Position numbers and translations under genes: made by a program. A stretch of DNA of 57,340 bases from Microbacterium oxydans. Its GTDB lineage: Bacteria; Actinomycetota; Actinomycetes; Actinomycetales; Microbacteriaceae. Below the pieces are notes generated by a model, which was not told the DNA's origin, ran no database searches, and saw only the letters and a program-made list of their open reading frames with translations. Positions 16,938 to 26,352 of the stretch are shown piece by piece (position 1 is the first letter of the stretch; every line of letters starts with the position of its first letter). The DNA lies in assembly GCF_000956525.1 (NCBI RefSeq), contig NZ_JYIW01000014.1:1-57340 (forward strand), in the 5' to 3' direction.

Positions 16938-17933
16938 TCAGGCTGAGGCGCGAACCACGAGCTCGGTCGGCAGGATCGTCGTGTGCGGCGGATCGCCGCC
17001 GCCGAGACGTGCGAGCAGGACCCGCGCCATCGACTCCCCCTGCGCATACATCGGCTGCCGCATGGTCGTGAGTTGCGGATCCGTCGACGTCGCGACCGCG
17101 GAGTCGTCGAAACCGACCAGCGCGATGTCCTCCGGCACGCGCACCCCGGCGCTGCGCAGCACCGTGAGGGCGCCGCGGGCCATCAGGTCGCTCGCGACGA
17201 AGATCGCATCAGGACGCCCGGCTGCGAGGATGCGGCGCGCGGCATCCGCTCCGCTGGACTCGCTGTAGTCGCCGGCCTCCTCGGCGAACGGCCGCAGGCC
17301 CGCCTCGGCGAGCGCACTGCGGAAGCCCTGCACCCGGTCGACCGAGGAGACCATCGTCGGCGTGCCCGAGATCGTGGCGATCCGGGTGCGGCCGATGTCG
17401 ATCAGGCGACGAGTGGCCTGGTGGGCGCTCCAGACGTTGTCGACGTCGACCACGTAGTCGTCCTCGCGCTGGCGCACCGGGCGGCCGCCGTAGACCACCG
17501 GAACCGCGTCGGCGATCCGGTCGATGAACGCGTCGCTCATGTGGTGCGACACGATCAGCGCGCCGTCGACCCCGCCGTTGAGCACGAAGCTCGACATCTT
17601 GTCGCCCGGGTCGTCGCTCGCGATCAGCAGGTTCAGCAGGTAGTCCGAGGTGCGCAACGCGCCGGTGATGCCGGCGACGATCGCCGCGAAGAAGGGGTCG
17701 CCGAAGAAGCGGGTGGTGTCCTCCGGAACGATCAGGGCGATCGCCTGGGTCTGATTCGACGCCAGGGAGCGCGCCGCGCGGTTGGGCACGTAGTTGAGCT
17801 GCGCGATCGCCGCACGCACCGCGACGAGCGCCTCGGGGCTGACCGCGGTCGACCCGTTCACCACGCGAGACACGGTCGAACGGGACACCCCGGCGGTGGA
17901 CGCCACCTCTTCGATGGTCGCTCGTGACGGCAC
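16938..17933 (-). CDS. cebR: LacI family repressor of the cellobiose operon (CebR/CelR-like)
   Basis: This 331-residue repressor has the LacI headpiece at residues 1-55 (TIEEVASTAGVSRSTVSRVVNGS with the hinge YVPNRAARSLAS) and a periplasmic-binding-like sensor domain. GTG start with AAGGAG upstream. It is the last gene of a cebEFG-bglC-cebR order and lies 53 bases after the beta-glucosidase. The operon promoter carries two perfect copies of the palindrome TGGGAGCGCTCCCA, known as the target of CelR in Thermobifida and CebR in Streptomyces. Cellobiose as inducer follows from that precedent. Confidence 0.88.
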   Translation of the reverse strand: MPSRATIEEVASTAGVSRSTVSRVVNGSTAVSPEALVAVRAAIAQLNYVPNRAARSLASNQTQAIALIVPEDTTRFFGDPFFAAIVAGITGALRTSDYLLNLLIASDDPGDKMSSFVLNGGVDGALIVSHHMSDAFIDRIADAVPVVYGGRPVRQREDDYVVDVDNVWSAHQATRRLIDIGRTRIATISGTPTMVSSVDRVQGFRSALAEAGLRPFAEEAGDYSESSGADAARRILAAGRPDAIFVASDLMARGALTVLRSAGVRVPEDIALVGFDDSAVATSTDPQLTTMRQPMYAQGESMARVLLARLGGGDPPHTTILPTELVVRASA

Positions 17934-17986
17934 GGCTCTCCTTCAAGTCCGACGACGGCTCGGATGCTCCGCCAGCCTCGCCGCGC

Positions 17987-19417
17987 TCAGATACTGCGTG
18001 CGGCGATGATGCGAGCGTACTCCCGGCCGGAGTCCTTCACGCTCCGCTCCTGGGTGTCGTAGTCGACGCGCACGATGCCGAAGCGCTTGTCGTAGCCCCA
18101 GGCCCACTCGTAGTTGTCGAACATCGACCAGTAGAAGTAGCCGCGCACATCGACACCCGCCTCGACGGCATCCAGCACCGCCTCGAGGTGCAGGCGCAGG
18201 AACTCGGTGCGCTCGGTGTCGTGCACCCGCGTCTCGCCGTCCTCGACCACCGCGAGGTCGTCGTACGCCGCACCGTTCTCGGTCATCGAGAGCACCGTGC
18301 CAGCCGGCTGCGCGTACTCGGTCCAGATGCGCTCGAGCAGCCGGGTGAGCCCCTCCGGCTGCACCTCCCAGTTCTGGGCAGTGCGAGGCAGCCCGCGCTC
18401 GACGGCGTGGATGCGTTCGAACGACGGGTACGGGCTGCGCACCTTCCGCTCGGTGTCCGGCACGCTCTCGACAGCGGACTCCGCCGGGGCCGTGCCCGAG
18501 ACGAGGTCGCCGTGGTAGTAGTTCACGCCCTGCGTGTCGATGTGCTGCGCGATGGTCGCGAGGTCGCCGTCGTGGACCGCCGCTTCGAAGGCGGCGACGG
18601 CCGCGGCATCCACCGCCCTGATGTCCTCGACGATGTCGGCCGGATACGCACCGCGGTAGATCGGATCGAGGAACCAGCGGTTGAACTGCCCGTCGATCCG
18701 GCGGGCGGCGTCGACATCGGCCGGGTCGTCCGGGTCAGCGGCGTCGGCGACCGTGTGGTTGAGGGTGATGCCGAGGTTCAGGCCGGCGTCGCGCCCGCGC
18801 AGCTCGCGGACGGTCTCGCCGTGCGCCAGCAGCAGATGATGCGAGGCGAGCAGCCCCTCCTCGATGCTCGTGTGTCCTGGCGCGTGCTCACCGCCGGTGT
18901 ACGAGAGGAACGACGAGCACCACGGCTCGTTCAGCGTGGTCCACACGTTCACCCGGTCACCCAGTGCGTCGTGCATGGTGCCGGCGTACTCGAGGAATCG
19001 GCCGACCGTGTCGCGGTTCGTCCAGCCGCCCTGCTCCTGCAGCGCCTGCGGCATGTCCCAGTGGTACAGCGTCAGCCACGGCAGGATGTCGGCATCCAGC
19101 AGTTCGTCGACCAGGCGCTCGTAGAAGTCGACGCCCTTCGCGTTCACAGCGCCGCCATCCGGCCGGACGCGCGACCACGAGGTCGAGAAGCGGTAGGTCT
19201 GCAGGCCGAGCCGCGTCATCAGCGCCACGTCGTCGGCGTACCGGTGATAGTGGTCGCAGGCGACGTCGCCGGTGTCGCCGCCGATGACCGCGCCGGGCAC
19301 CCGGGAGAACGCGTCCCAGATCGATGCCGTGCGTCCGTCCTCGAACGCCGCCCCCTCGATCTGATAGGCCGCTGTCGCGGCGCCGAACAGGAAGTTCTCG
19401 GGGAAAGCGCGGGTCAT
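17987..19417 (-). CDS. bglC: GH1 beta-glucosidase
   Basis: This 476-residue family 1 glycosidase probably hydrolyses cellobiose and short cello-oligosaccharides inside the cell (no signal peptide). The N-terminus ENFLFGAATAAYQIEGA is canonical. The acid/base glutamate is in TLNEPW (about residue 162) and the nucleophile in MTENGAAYDD (about residue 378). The start at 19417 is preferred to the ATG at 19426 because AAAGGA is then eight bases upstream. It follows the permease genes in the same operon, so imported sugar is split at once. Confidence 0.94.
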   Translation of the reverse strand: MTRAFPENFLFGAATAAYQIEGAAFEDGRTASIWDAFSRVPGAVIGGDTGDVACDHYHRYADDVALMTRLGLQTYRFSTSWSRVRPDGGAVNAKGVDFYERLVDELLDADILPWLTLYHWDMPQALQEQGGWTNRDTVGRFLEYAGTMHDALGDRVNVWTTLNEPWCSSFLSYTGGEHAPGHTSIEEGLLASHHLLLAHGETVRELRGRDAGLNLGITLNHTVADAADPDDPADVDAARRIDGQFNRWFLDPIYRGAYPADIVEDIRAVDAAAVAAFEAAVHDGDLATIAQHIDTQGVNYYHGDLVSGTAPAESAVESVPDTERKVRSPYPSFERIHAVERGLPRTAQNWEVQPEGLTRLLERIWTEYAQPAGTVLSMTENGAAYDDLAVVEDGETRVHDTERTEFLRLHLEAVLDAVEAGVDVRGYFYWSMFDNYEWAWGYDKRFGIVRVDYDTQERSVKDSGREYARIIAARSI

Positions 19418-19422
19418 AGGGG

Positions 19423-20313
19423 TCATCCTTTCACCGCGCCAGCCATGATGCCACTGACCAGCTGCCGTCCAGCGACCACGAAGAGCACGAGGAGCGGGAG
19501 GGTAGCGAGCACGGCACCGGCGAGCACGATGGAGTAGTCGATGTAGTAGCCGGACTGCAGCTGGCTGAGCGCCGTCTGCAGGGTCGGATTCTGCGGGGAG
19601 AGCACGATCAGCGGCCAGAGGTAGTCGGTCCACGCGGTCATGAAGGTGAACAGTCCGAGGATCGCCATGGCCGGACGAGCGGCGGGGATGCCGACCGTGA
19701 GGAAGGTACGGAACTGGTTCGCACCGTCCATGCGCGCGGCCTCGATCAGTTCGTCCGGGATCACGTCGACCAGATACTGCCGCATGAAGAAGACGCCGAA
19801 TGCGGTGACCAGGGTCGGCACGATCACCGCACCGATCGATCCGGTCCAGCCGAGTTCGCGCATCAGCATGAACAGCGGGATGATGCCGAGCTGGGTCGGG
19901 ATCGCCATGGTCGCGATCACGAAGATCATCAGCCCGTCTCGGCCCTTGAACCGCAGCTTCGCGAACGCGTAGCCGGCGAGGGTCGAGAACGTCACGACCG
20001 AGATCGTGATGATGCCGGAGATCAGGAACGAGTTGCCGAGCGCGAGCCAGAACGGGATCGCGTCGAGCACCTTCGCGGCGTTCACGAAGAAGTTCCCGCC
20101 GGGGATCAACGGCAGCGTCTCACCACGGGTGGCATTGGTGCCGCTGGCGACGACGACCGACCACCAGAGCGGATACACGCTGCCGATGATGAAGGCGGCG
20201 AGCAGGCCGTAGGTGAGGAACCCCGGACGACTGCCGATGCCGGCGGTTCCTCCGGTCGTGCCACGTCGGCGGCGGATCTTCTCTGGCACGCTGAGCGCCT
20301 GGGTCGCGGTCAT
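19423..20313 (-). CDS. cebG: Cellobiose ABC transporter permease (MalG type)
   Basis: This 296-residue CUT1 permease has six transmembrane segments. The cytoplasmic coupling motif is IPDELIEAARMDGANQFRTFLTVGIPAARPAM, the EAA loop that contacts the ATPase. It pairs with the MalF-type subunit encoded immediately upstream (ATGA overlap). Sugar specificity is inferred from the adjacent beta-glucosidase and the CebR-type operators. Confidence 0.92.
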   Translation of the reverse strand: MTATQALSVPEKIRRRRGTTGGTAGIGSRPGFLTYGLLAAFIIGSVYPLWWSVVVASGTNATRGETLPLIPGGNFFVNAAKVLDAIPFWLALGNSFLISGIITISVVTFSTLAGYAFAKLRFKGRDGLMIFVIATMAIPTQLGIIPLFMLMRELGWTGSIGAVIVPTLVTAFGVFFMRQYLVDVIPDELIEAARMDGANQFRTFLTVGIPAARPAMAILGLFTFMTAWTDYLWPLIVLSPQNPTLQTALSQLQSGYYIDYSIVLAGAVLATLPLLVLFVVAGRQLVSGIMAGAVKG

Positions 20314-21362
20314 CGTGCGCGCTCCTCGGTCGTGGAGGTGGACGTCGTGGTCGTACGAGCGCGGCGGCGCGCTGCACGGTTCTTCGGGGCGTTGCCGGTG
20401 GAGATCCGCCGGGAGATGAGGAAGTTGATCACGCCGATACCGACGATCAGCAGGAACAGCAGGATCGCGACGGCGGATGCTTCACCCAGGTTCCGCCGGA
20501 AGAAGGCGAGCTCCCACAGGAACAGCACCGTGGTCTGGAACTGCCGGTCACTCCCGCCGATACCACCGGCGGTCGAGACGTCGAACAGGCGTGGTTCGGC
20601 GAAGATCTGCAGTCCGCCGATCGTCGCGGTGATGATCACGAAGATCAGGGTGGGTCGGATCGTGGGGATCGTGATCGAGAAGAACCGGCGGGCGGAGCCA
20701 GCGCCGTCGAGCGCGGCCGATTCGTACAGGTCACGCGGCACCGCCTGCATCGCGGCGAGCAGGATCAGGGCGTTGTACCCGGTCCAGCGGAAGTTCACCA
20801 TGATCGCGATCGCGAGGTGCGACAGCGCGGTGTTGTGCTTCCACTCCTGGTCGGCGATGCCGATCAGGTTCAACAGGTTGTTGGCGAGACCGTCGGCCTC
20901 GTTGAAGATGCTCGAGAAGATGATGGCGACCGCCACCGGGGTCACCACGAACGGGATGAGCACGCTCATGCGCCAGAAGGTGGGTGCGCGCAGGCCTCGG
21001 TCGAGCAGGTAGGCGACGACCAGGGCCACCGCGAGCTGCGGGATCGCGGACAGCAGGAAGATGCTGAGCGTGTTGCCGATCGAGTTCCAGAACATCGCGT
21101 CGTTCAGGATCTCGACGAAGTTGTCGAGACCGACGAAGCCCTGCTCGCCCTTCAGGAGATCCCACTCGTGCACGGCCACGTAGACCGTGTACAGCAGCGG
21201 GAAGAGCCCGACGAGGCCGAACAGCAGGAAGAACGGCGAGATGTAGAAGTACGGGGAGGCGCGCTGGTCGAACCGCGACAGCCGGTGCCGCCATGGCCGC
21301 TTGGACGCAGCATCCGGTGTCTGTTCGGATGCCGTCTCGCGGCGTTCCGCTGTGATGGTCAT
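20310..21362 (-). CDS. cebF: Cellobiose ABC transporter permease (MalF type)
   Basis: This 350-residue CUT1 permease has a cytoplasmic N-terminal tail and six to seven membrane segments. The EAA loop reads VPRDLYESAALDGAGSARRFFSITIPTIRP. The C-terminus is long, basic and threonine-rich. It is separated from the binding-protein gene upstream by 250 bases filled with palindromic and tandem repeats, which could reduce permease expression relative to the binding protein. Confidence 0.92.
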   Translation of the reverse strand: MTITAERRETASEQTPDAASKRPWRHRLSRFDQRASPYFYISPFFLLFGLVGLFPLLYTVYVAVHEWDLLKGEQGFVGLDNFVEILNDAMFWNSIGNTLSIFLLSAIPQLAVALVVAYLLDRGLRAPTFWRMSVLIPFVVTPVAVAIIFSSIFNEADGLANNLLNLIGIADQEWKHNTALSHLAIAIMVNFRWTGYNALILLAAMQAVPRDLYESAALDGAGSARRFFSITIPTIRPTLIFVIITATIGGLQIFAEPRLFDVSTAGGIGGSDRQFQTTVLFLWELAFFRRNLGEASAVAILLFLLIVGIGVINFLISRRISTGNAPKNRAARRRARTTTTSTSTTEERAR

Positions 21363-21410
21363 GAGTCGTCCTTGCTTGACGCGAGTGGGGGCGCTGAGCC
21401 GTCTGGGTCC

Positions 21411-21609
21411 CTGAGCCTGTCGAAGGGTCCTGAGCCCCTCTGGGTCCCTGAGCCTGTCGAAGGGTCCGGTGGTGCTTCGACAGGCTCAGCAACCCAAGAG
21501 GGCAGGCTCACCAACCCAAGAGGGCAGGCTCACCAACCCAAGAGGGCAGGCTCACCAACCCAAGAGGGGCAGGCTCAGCAACCCCGTTGGGTCACTGAGC
21601 CTGTCGAAG
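21411..21609. repeat. CTTCGACAGGCTCAG palindrome cluster inside the ceb operon
   Basis: Four exact copies of a 15-bp core lie here. Three read CTGAGCCTGTCGAAG (21411-21425, 21448-21462, 21595-21609) and one is inverted (21475-21489). The inverted neighbours at 21448-21462 and 21475-21489 can form a hairpin. The 250-base gap between binding protein and permease genes holds no gene. Confidence 0.85.
21491..21579. repeat. 22-bp tandem repeat, four units
   Basis: Four head-to-tail units start at 21491, 21513, 21535 and 21557. The first three are identical and the last has one extra G and ends CAGC instead of CACC. The unit contains CAGGCTCA, so the array seems to have grown from the palindrome core next to it by slippage. 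Confidence 0.9.
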
Positions 21610-21612
21610 TGA

Positions 21613-22923
21613 TCAGCCGACGAGGTCGTTCAGCAGCTGGATCGCCTGGTCCCAGGCACCCTTGGTGTCGGTCTCGCCGCGGTCGAGGCTGCTCAGCGCC
21701 GGACCGAAGACGTTCTCCTGGATGACCGAGTCATCCGCACCCTTGAACTGCGCGACGACGCCCTTGGCGCGTTCGGCGAGGATCGCGCCGGTCGGTGCGT
21801 CGTTGAAGAACGGGTTCGGCGTGGCATCCGATGCCAGCGTCTCCTGTGCCTTCACGGTCGACGGGAAGTTGCCGGCCGCTGCGGACTGCTTCACCTGCTG
21901 CTCGGGCTGCGTCAGCCAGTCGGCGAGCTCTGCGGCCGCTTCCTTGTGCTGCGAGCTCTCGGGGATCGACAGGAACGCGCCGCCCCAGTTCGCCGCGCCG
22001 CCGGGGAAGACGTCGGCGAAGTCCCAGCCGGTGTCTGCGTCGCCGCCGCCGGCCTCGACCTGGCCCTGCACGATGCCGAGCATCCATCCGGGGCAGACGA
22101 AGGTCGCGAAGGTGCCGTCGACGAACGACTTGCCGCCGTTCCAGTCCCAGGCCGTCTGCGCTGCGGACTGGCCGCCCTCGGTCGCGGCTCCCAGCAGCTC
22201 GAAGCGTTCCTTGAGCTCGGCATTGCCCTCGACGTTCAGCTCGCCGTCTGCGGTGTAGTAGCCCTCGTCGAGCTGGTTGACCATCGCGTTCCACACGAAG
22301 CCGGAGTGGTCATACCAGGCCTTGCCGGTCTTGGCCGTGTAGTCGGCGCCGACCTGGAAGAAGTTCGCCCAGTCGCCGTCGAGCAGCGTCTTCACGGACT
22401 CGCGGTCGCTCGGCAGACCTGCAGCCTCGAGCGCGGGGCCGTTGTAGCAGATGCCGCTCGGGCCGATGTCGGTGCCGTAGCCGATCACGCGACCGTCGGC
22501 ATCGGTTCCCTGTGCGTACTTCCAGTCGACCCAGTCATCCTTGCGGTCTTCGATGCCGTAGTCGCGAAGGTCGACGAACGTGTCGGAGACGTCCATCACG
22601 GCGCCGAGCCAGCCCTCTTCGATCGCGACGATGTCGCTGAGGCCGGAGCCGGCGGCGATCTTGGTGAAGGCGTCGGTGCGGGCGTTGCCACCGGTGTCGA
22701 TGTTGGTCGCCTCGATCTTCACGTTCGGGTGGAGCTTCTCGTACTCCTTGTAGAGGTCTTCGTAGCCGAAGGTGCCGAAGGTCGTGACGGTCAGCGTCAC
22801 GTCTCCGTCGGCGTCTCCGCCGGTCGCGTCGCCGGTACCGGGCGTGCAGCCGGCGAGGGCGAGGGCTGCGACGGATGCCACGGCTGCTGTGGTGAGGATG
22901 CGATTGCGGGCGCGGGTGTTCAC
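21613..22923 (-). CDS. cebE: Cellobiose ABC transporter substrate-binding lipoprotein
   Basis: This 436-residue extracellular binding protein has a lipoprotein signal. A basic N-region and hydrophobic core lead to LALAGC with the lipidated cysteine at 26. The mature part is a SBP_bac_1 fold typical of oligosaccharide receptors. The start is a GTG with AAAGGAG six bases before it. It is the first gene of the operon behind a promoter that carries two CebR-type operators. No ATPase gene is present, as expected for CUT1 importers that share the MsiK ATPase encoded elsewhere. Confidence 0.92.
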   Translation of the reverse strand: MNTRARNRILTTAAVASVAALALAGCTPGTGDATGGDADGDVTLTVTTFGTFGYEDLYKEYEKLHPNVKIEATNIDTGGNARTDAFTKIAAGSGLSDIVAIEEGWLGAVMDVSDTFVDLRDYGIEDRKDDWVDWKYAQGTDADGRVIGYGTDIGPSGICYNGPALEAAGLPSDRESVKTLLDGDWANFFQVGADYTAKTGKAWYDHSGFVWNAMVNQLDEGYYTADGELNVEGNAELKERFELLGAATEGGQSAAQTAWDWNGGKSFVDGTFATFVCPGWMLGIVQGQVEAGGGDADTGWDFADVFPGGAANWGGAFLSIPESSQHKEAAAELADWLTQPEQQVKQSAAAGNFPSTVKAQETLASDATPNPFFNDAPTGAILAERAKGVVAQFKGADDSVIQENVFGPALSSLDRGETDTKGAWDQAIQLLNDLVG

Positions 22924-22971
22924 GGTTCACTCCTTTGTGGGGGTCGTGCGATGGGTGGTGCTCAAGGGAGC

Positions 22972-22989
22972 CGTGGGAGCGCTCCCACG
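22972..22989 (-). promoter_or_regulatory. Second CebR operator, downstream of the start point
   Basis: An 18-bp perfect palindrome centred on TGGGAGCGCTCCCA (22974-22987) lies about 30 bases below the -10 box of the cebE promoter. It could act as a roadblock or allow cooperative binding with the upstream copy. Confidence 0.8.
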
Positions 22990-23000
22990 ACTGGTTCGCC

Positions 23001-23030
23001 ACTCTATGGGAGCGCTCCCATGCATGTCAA
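23001..23030 (-). promoter_or_regulatory. cebE promoter with CebR operator in the spacer
   Basis: On the minus strand TTGACA (23030-23025) and TAGAGT (23006-23001) are 18 bases apart. The operator TGGGAGCGCTCCCA (23007-23020) fills the spacer right up to the -10 box, so repressor and RNA polymerase cannot bind together. Confidence 0.85.
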
Positions 23031-23052
23031 GCAGATCGTCATCGGTGCACGA

Positions 23053-23122
23053 TTCAGCAAAACCGAGCCCGAATGTCGCCTCTCAGCCCAGATCCGCCCC
23101 TCGCCCCCGCGTTTTTGCTGAG
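23053..23122. repeat. Inverted repeat between cebE and apt
   Basis: Arms 23053-23062 and 23113-23122 (TTCAGCAAAA and its near complement) can pair across a 50-base loop. The TTCAGCAA arm recurs in the sulP-sodA terminator near 32.4 kb. Here the flanking genes are divergent, so a terminator role is not obvious. Confidence 0.4.
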
Positions 23123-23135
23123 TTCTGAACGCGGG

Positions 23136-23141
23136 TAGCCT
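23136..23141 (+). promoter_or_regulatory. -10 box for leaderless apt
   Basis: TAGCCT is followed by six bases and the GTG start of apt. No ribosome-binding site is present. Confidence 0.5.
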
Positions 23142-23147
23142 TGCTCG

Positions 23148-23681
23148 GTGCCCGAAGCCGAACTCTCCCCCGCCCTCCTCCGCGCCGCATCGCTGATCCG
23201 CAACGTTCCGGACTACCCGCAGCCCGGCATCGTCTTCCGCGACATCACGCCGCTGCTCGCGGATGCCGAGGCGCTGAAGGCCACCACCGACGCGATCCTC
23301 GAGCCCTTCGCCGGACAGTTCGACGTGGTCGCGGGCATCGAGGCACGCGGCTTCATCCTCGCCGGGGCCGCGGCCATCGCCGCAGGCGCCGGGCTCATCC
23401 CGATCCGCAAGGCCGGGAAGCTGCCCCGACCTGCGGCATCCGTCGACTACGCGCTCGAGTACGGCACCGCCACGATCGAGATGCACGACGACCTGCCGGC
23501 AGGGTCGCGCGTGCTGCTGATCGACGACGTGCTCGCCACCGGCGGCACCCTCGCCGCCGGACGCCGGATCGTCGAGCAGCTCGGCAGCCACGTGATCGGC
23601 ATCTCGGTGCTGTTCGAGATCGACGGGCTCGGCGGTCGCGACCTGATCGGCGATCTGCACACGGTCTTTCACGCCGAATGA
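23148..23681 (+). CDS. apt: Adenine phosphoribosyltransferase
   Basis: This enzyme salvages adenine to AMP with PRPP. The 177-residue protein has NVPDYPQPGIVFRDITPLL near the start, the base-site segment AGIEARGFILAGA and the PRPP-binding loop VLLIDDVLATGGTL. The length is standard. The GTG start is supported by a -10 box directly upstream. It precedes purS-purQ by about 150 bases, so purine salvage and synthesis genes are side by side. Confidence 0.96.
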   Translation: MPEAELSPALLRAASLIRNVPDYPQPGIVFRDITPLLADAEALKATTDAILEPFAGQFDVVAGIEARGFILAGAAAIAAGAGLIPIRKAGKLPRPAASVDYALEYGTATIEMHDDLPAGSRVLLIDDVLATGGTLAAGRRIVEQLGSHVIGISVLFEIDGLGGRDLIGDLHTVFHAE

Positions 23682-23828
23682 CGACCGCGTCGCACCGGCG
23701 TGGTGGGCAGCCACGGCCCGGTAGACTGGGGCCGCCAGCCTTCCCGCGACTTCCGGCGTTTCGACTCCTCGCTGCGCTCGTCGCTCACTGACCGAGAGGT
23801 GCGGCCTGCGGCCGCCAAGAGGATCAAG

Positions 23829-24073
23829 ATGCCCACCATCGTCGTCGACGTCATGCCCAAGCCCGAACTGCTCGACCCGCAGGGGAAGGCCGTCTCCGGC
23901 GCATTCGCCCGTCTCGGCGTCGAGGGCTTCACCGATGTCCGCATCGGCAAGCGCTTCGAGCTCACCGTCGAGGGCGAGGTCACCGACGAGCTGCTCGCCG
24001 AGGCCGCGCGCATCGCCGACGAGGTGCTCTCCAACTCCGTGATCGAGGACGTCGTCGGCATCGAGGTCGTCGA

Positions 24074-24077
<4 letters not shown>
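23829..24077 (+). CDS. purS: Phosphoribosylformylglycinamidine synthase subunit PurS
   Basis: This 82-residue small subunit of FGAM synthase bridges PurQ and PurL so that ammonia can pass between them. It reads [20 protein letters not shown] at the start and [15 protein letters not shown] in the middle, both typical. It overlaps purQ by four bases. A possible -10 TAGACT lies about 100 bases upstream (23722-23727). The leader between them contains no recognised riboswitch. Confidence 0.95.
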
Positions 24078-24781
<704 letters not shown>

Positions 24782-24848
24782 CCCCGAGCCGCGCGGCGTC
24801 GCCCCGGCGGGGCCGCCGCGGCCGGCGGAACGGCAGTGGCCGGCGAGG

Positions 24849-26108
24849 TCACTCCACGGGCAGCGTGAACGGGTTGTCGCCGAGCGCCGCGAGCAGGTAC
24901 CAGGCCGTCGCGCCGGTGTGCAGGCTCGCGTAGTACAGGTCGCCGAAGCCGGAGTCGAGCCCGTCGGTCGACGTCGCAACGATGCCCTTGCCGTCGCCGT
25001 TCGCGGCGTCGCGCTGCGCGAGGCGGATGCTGCTCAGCAGCGTCTCCGCCTCGGCGGCATCCCCCTGTCCGTCGCGCAGCTTCAGCGCGAGCGCGAGGTG
25101 GCCGCTGCCCTCGAACCAGACCTTCGACACGTCGGTGTCGCTGATCGACGCGCCCTCGTACTGGCCGTCGGTGGCGATGAGGTTGGCGAGCGTCCAGTCG
25201 AGCGCTGCACCGTAGCGCGCGTCTCCGGTGGCCAGAGCCGTCCAGGTCTGCGAGTCGAGCGGCACCGGGTGCGTGTTCGTGGTGGCGCCGTCGTTCAGGG
25301 TGCCGGTGTCGACGTGGCCGTCAGCCGACTGCATCGCCGCGACGAAGGCGGCGGCGGTCGCGGCGCGGTCGGTCCAGGTCGCGTCGCCGGTGAGCTGTCC
25401 GAGCTGCCCGAAGAATCCGGCGATGTCGGCGTTGTGCTCGGTCGACTTCCAGGTGAGCGATGTGCCGTTGTCGGTCTGCCCGCCCGTGTATCCGAACGGA
25501 GCGCGCACCGTGTCGGCGGTGTTGGTCTGGATCCACTGCGCGATGCGCAGCGCACCGTCGAGGTACTTCTGTTCCCCCGTCGCGTGGAAGAGACGGGTCA
25601 GCGCCATGCCGACCCATGCCTGGTTGCCGGTGAACGTTCCGGGGCCCGTGATCTCCATCCGCCCCTGCCGGATGCCGTGGGGCTCATACGAGGTGCGCAC
25701 CCGCCCGTCGCCGATCGGATCGGAGTCCTGCAGGAACAGCAGTGCATCACCGACGGTCTGCGCACGTCGCAGGTCGTCCGGCCGACCGCGCGCGGTGTAC
25801 GCGATCACGACCAGGGCATCGTCGTAGACGAATGACGGCGTGAAGTCCCAGCTCGGGGTGGTGAAGAATCCGCCCTCGTAGCTGCGCGGCAGGCAGTGGC
25901 CTGCACCGTCGCAGAACTCGTCGACTCGACCGTCGAGGAACTCGTATGCCATCGCGACGGAGGTCGACGGGTCCGGTGCGCCGGTGGCCGCTGCCGCATC
26001 GCCGGATGCAGCGGCAGCGTTCAGCACTGCCGGGGCCGCCCCGACGACCAGGGCCGCCGCCACGACGGCAGCGACGACGGCTGGAACGGAACGGCGCGAC
26101 GCTGGCAT
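24849..26108 (-). CDS. Secreted alpha/alpha-toroid protein, possible glycosidase or lyase
   Basis: This 419-residue protein has an N-terminal export signal (a basic MPASRRS, then an alanine/valine core to about residue 35). The mature part shows repeating helical hairpins with aromatic and glycine turns (FTGNQAWVGMALTRLFHATGEQKYL, DIAGFFGQLGQLTGD, VWFEGSGHLALALKL, GFGDLYYASLHTGATAWYLLA). This pattern is typical of six-hairpin (alpha/alpha) barrels found in glycoside hydrolases, lyases and epimerases. Which family it belongs to and its catalytic residues cannot be fixed by eye. It is a single gene facing purQ. Confidence 0.7.
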   Translation of the reverse strand: MPASRRSVPAVVAAVVAAALVVGAAPAVLNAAAASGDAAAATGAPDPSTSVAMAYEFLDGRVDEFCDGAGHCLPRSYEGGFFTTPSWDFTPSFVYDDALVVIAYTARGRPDDLRRAQTVGDALLFLQDSDPIGDGRVRTSYEPHGIRQGRMEITGPGTFTGNQAWVGMALTRLFHATGEQKYLDGALRIAQWIQTNTADTVRAPFGYTGGQTDNGTSLTWKSTEHNADIAGFFGQLGQLTGDATWTDRAATAAAFVAAMQSADGHVDTGTLNDGATTNTHPVPLDSQTWTALATGDARYGAALDWTLANLIATDGQYEGASISDTDVSKVWFEGSGHLALALKLRDGQGDAAEAETLLSSIRLAQRDAANGDGKGIVATSTDGLDSGFGDLYYASLHTGATAWYLLAALGDNPFTLPVE

Positions 26109-26352
26109 GGGGGATACCTCGCTGGACGGATCGGTGGGGACGGACGATTCGCACGTGCGGTCTGGGGAACCGCGTCAGTAGTTTCGCATGCTCGCACAGC
26201 CGGACGGAAGGGGCTGGCGCCGGGTTTTTCGAGCGCGCCCGCGCGTAGCAAGAAGCATCCCGGCACGCAAGGCTTTTGCGCCCCTGCGGGGCCGGACGCA
26301 CGATGGGGCGATGCCTTCCTCTTTGCCAACGGAAACAAGGAAAGGACACCCC
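26109..26352. other. Intergenic region between two divergent genes, no gene seen
   Basis: These 244 bases separate the secreted protein and the SDR gene, which diverge. Both promoters must lie here. I cannot point to convincing -35/-10 pairs. A GGAAAGGA ribosome site stands just before the SDR start. Confidence 0.5.

Noticed and set aside
23682..23828. Small gene or riboswitch in the leader of purS
   Set aside because: No start with a ribosome site and no recognised purine riboswitch core could be found. Only a possible -10 (TAGACT at 23722-23727) is visible.
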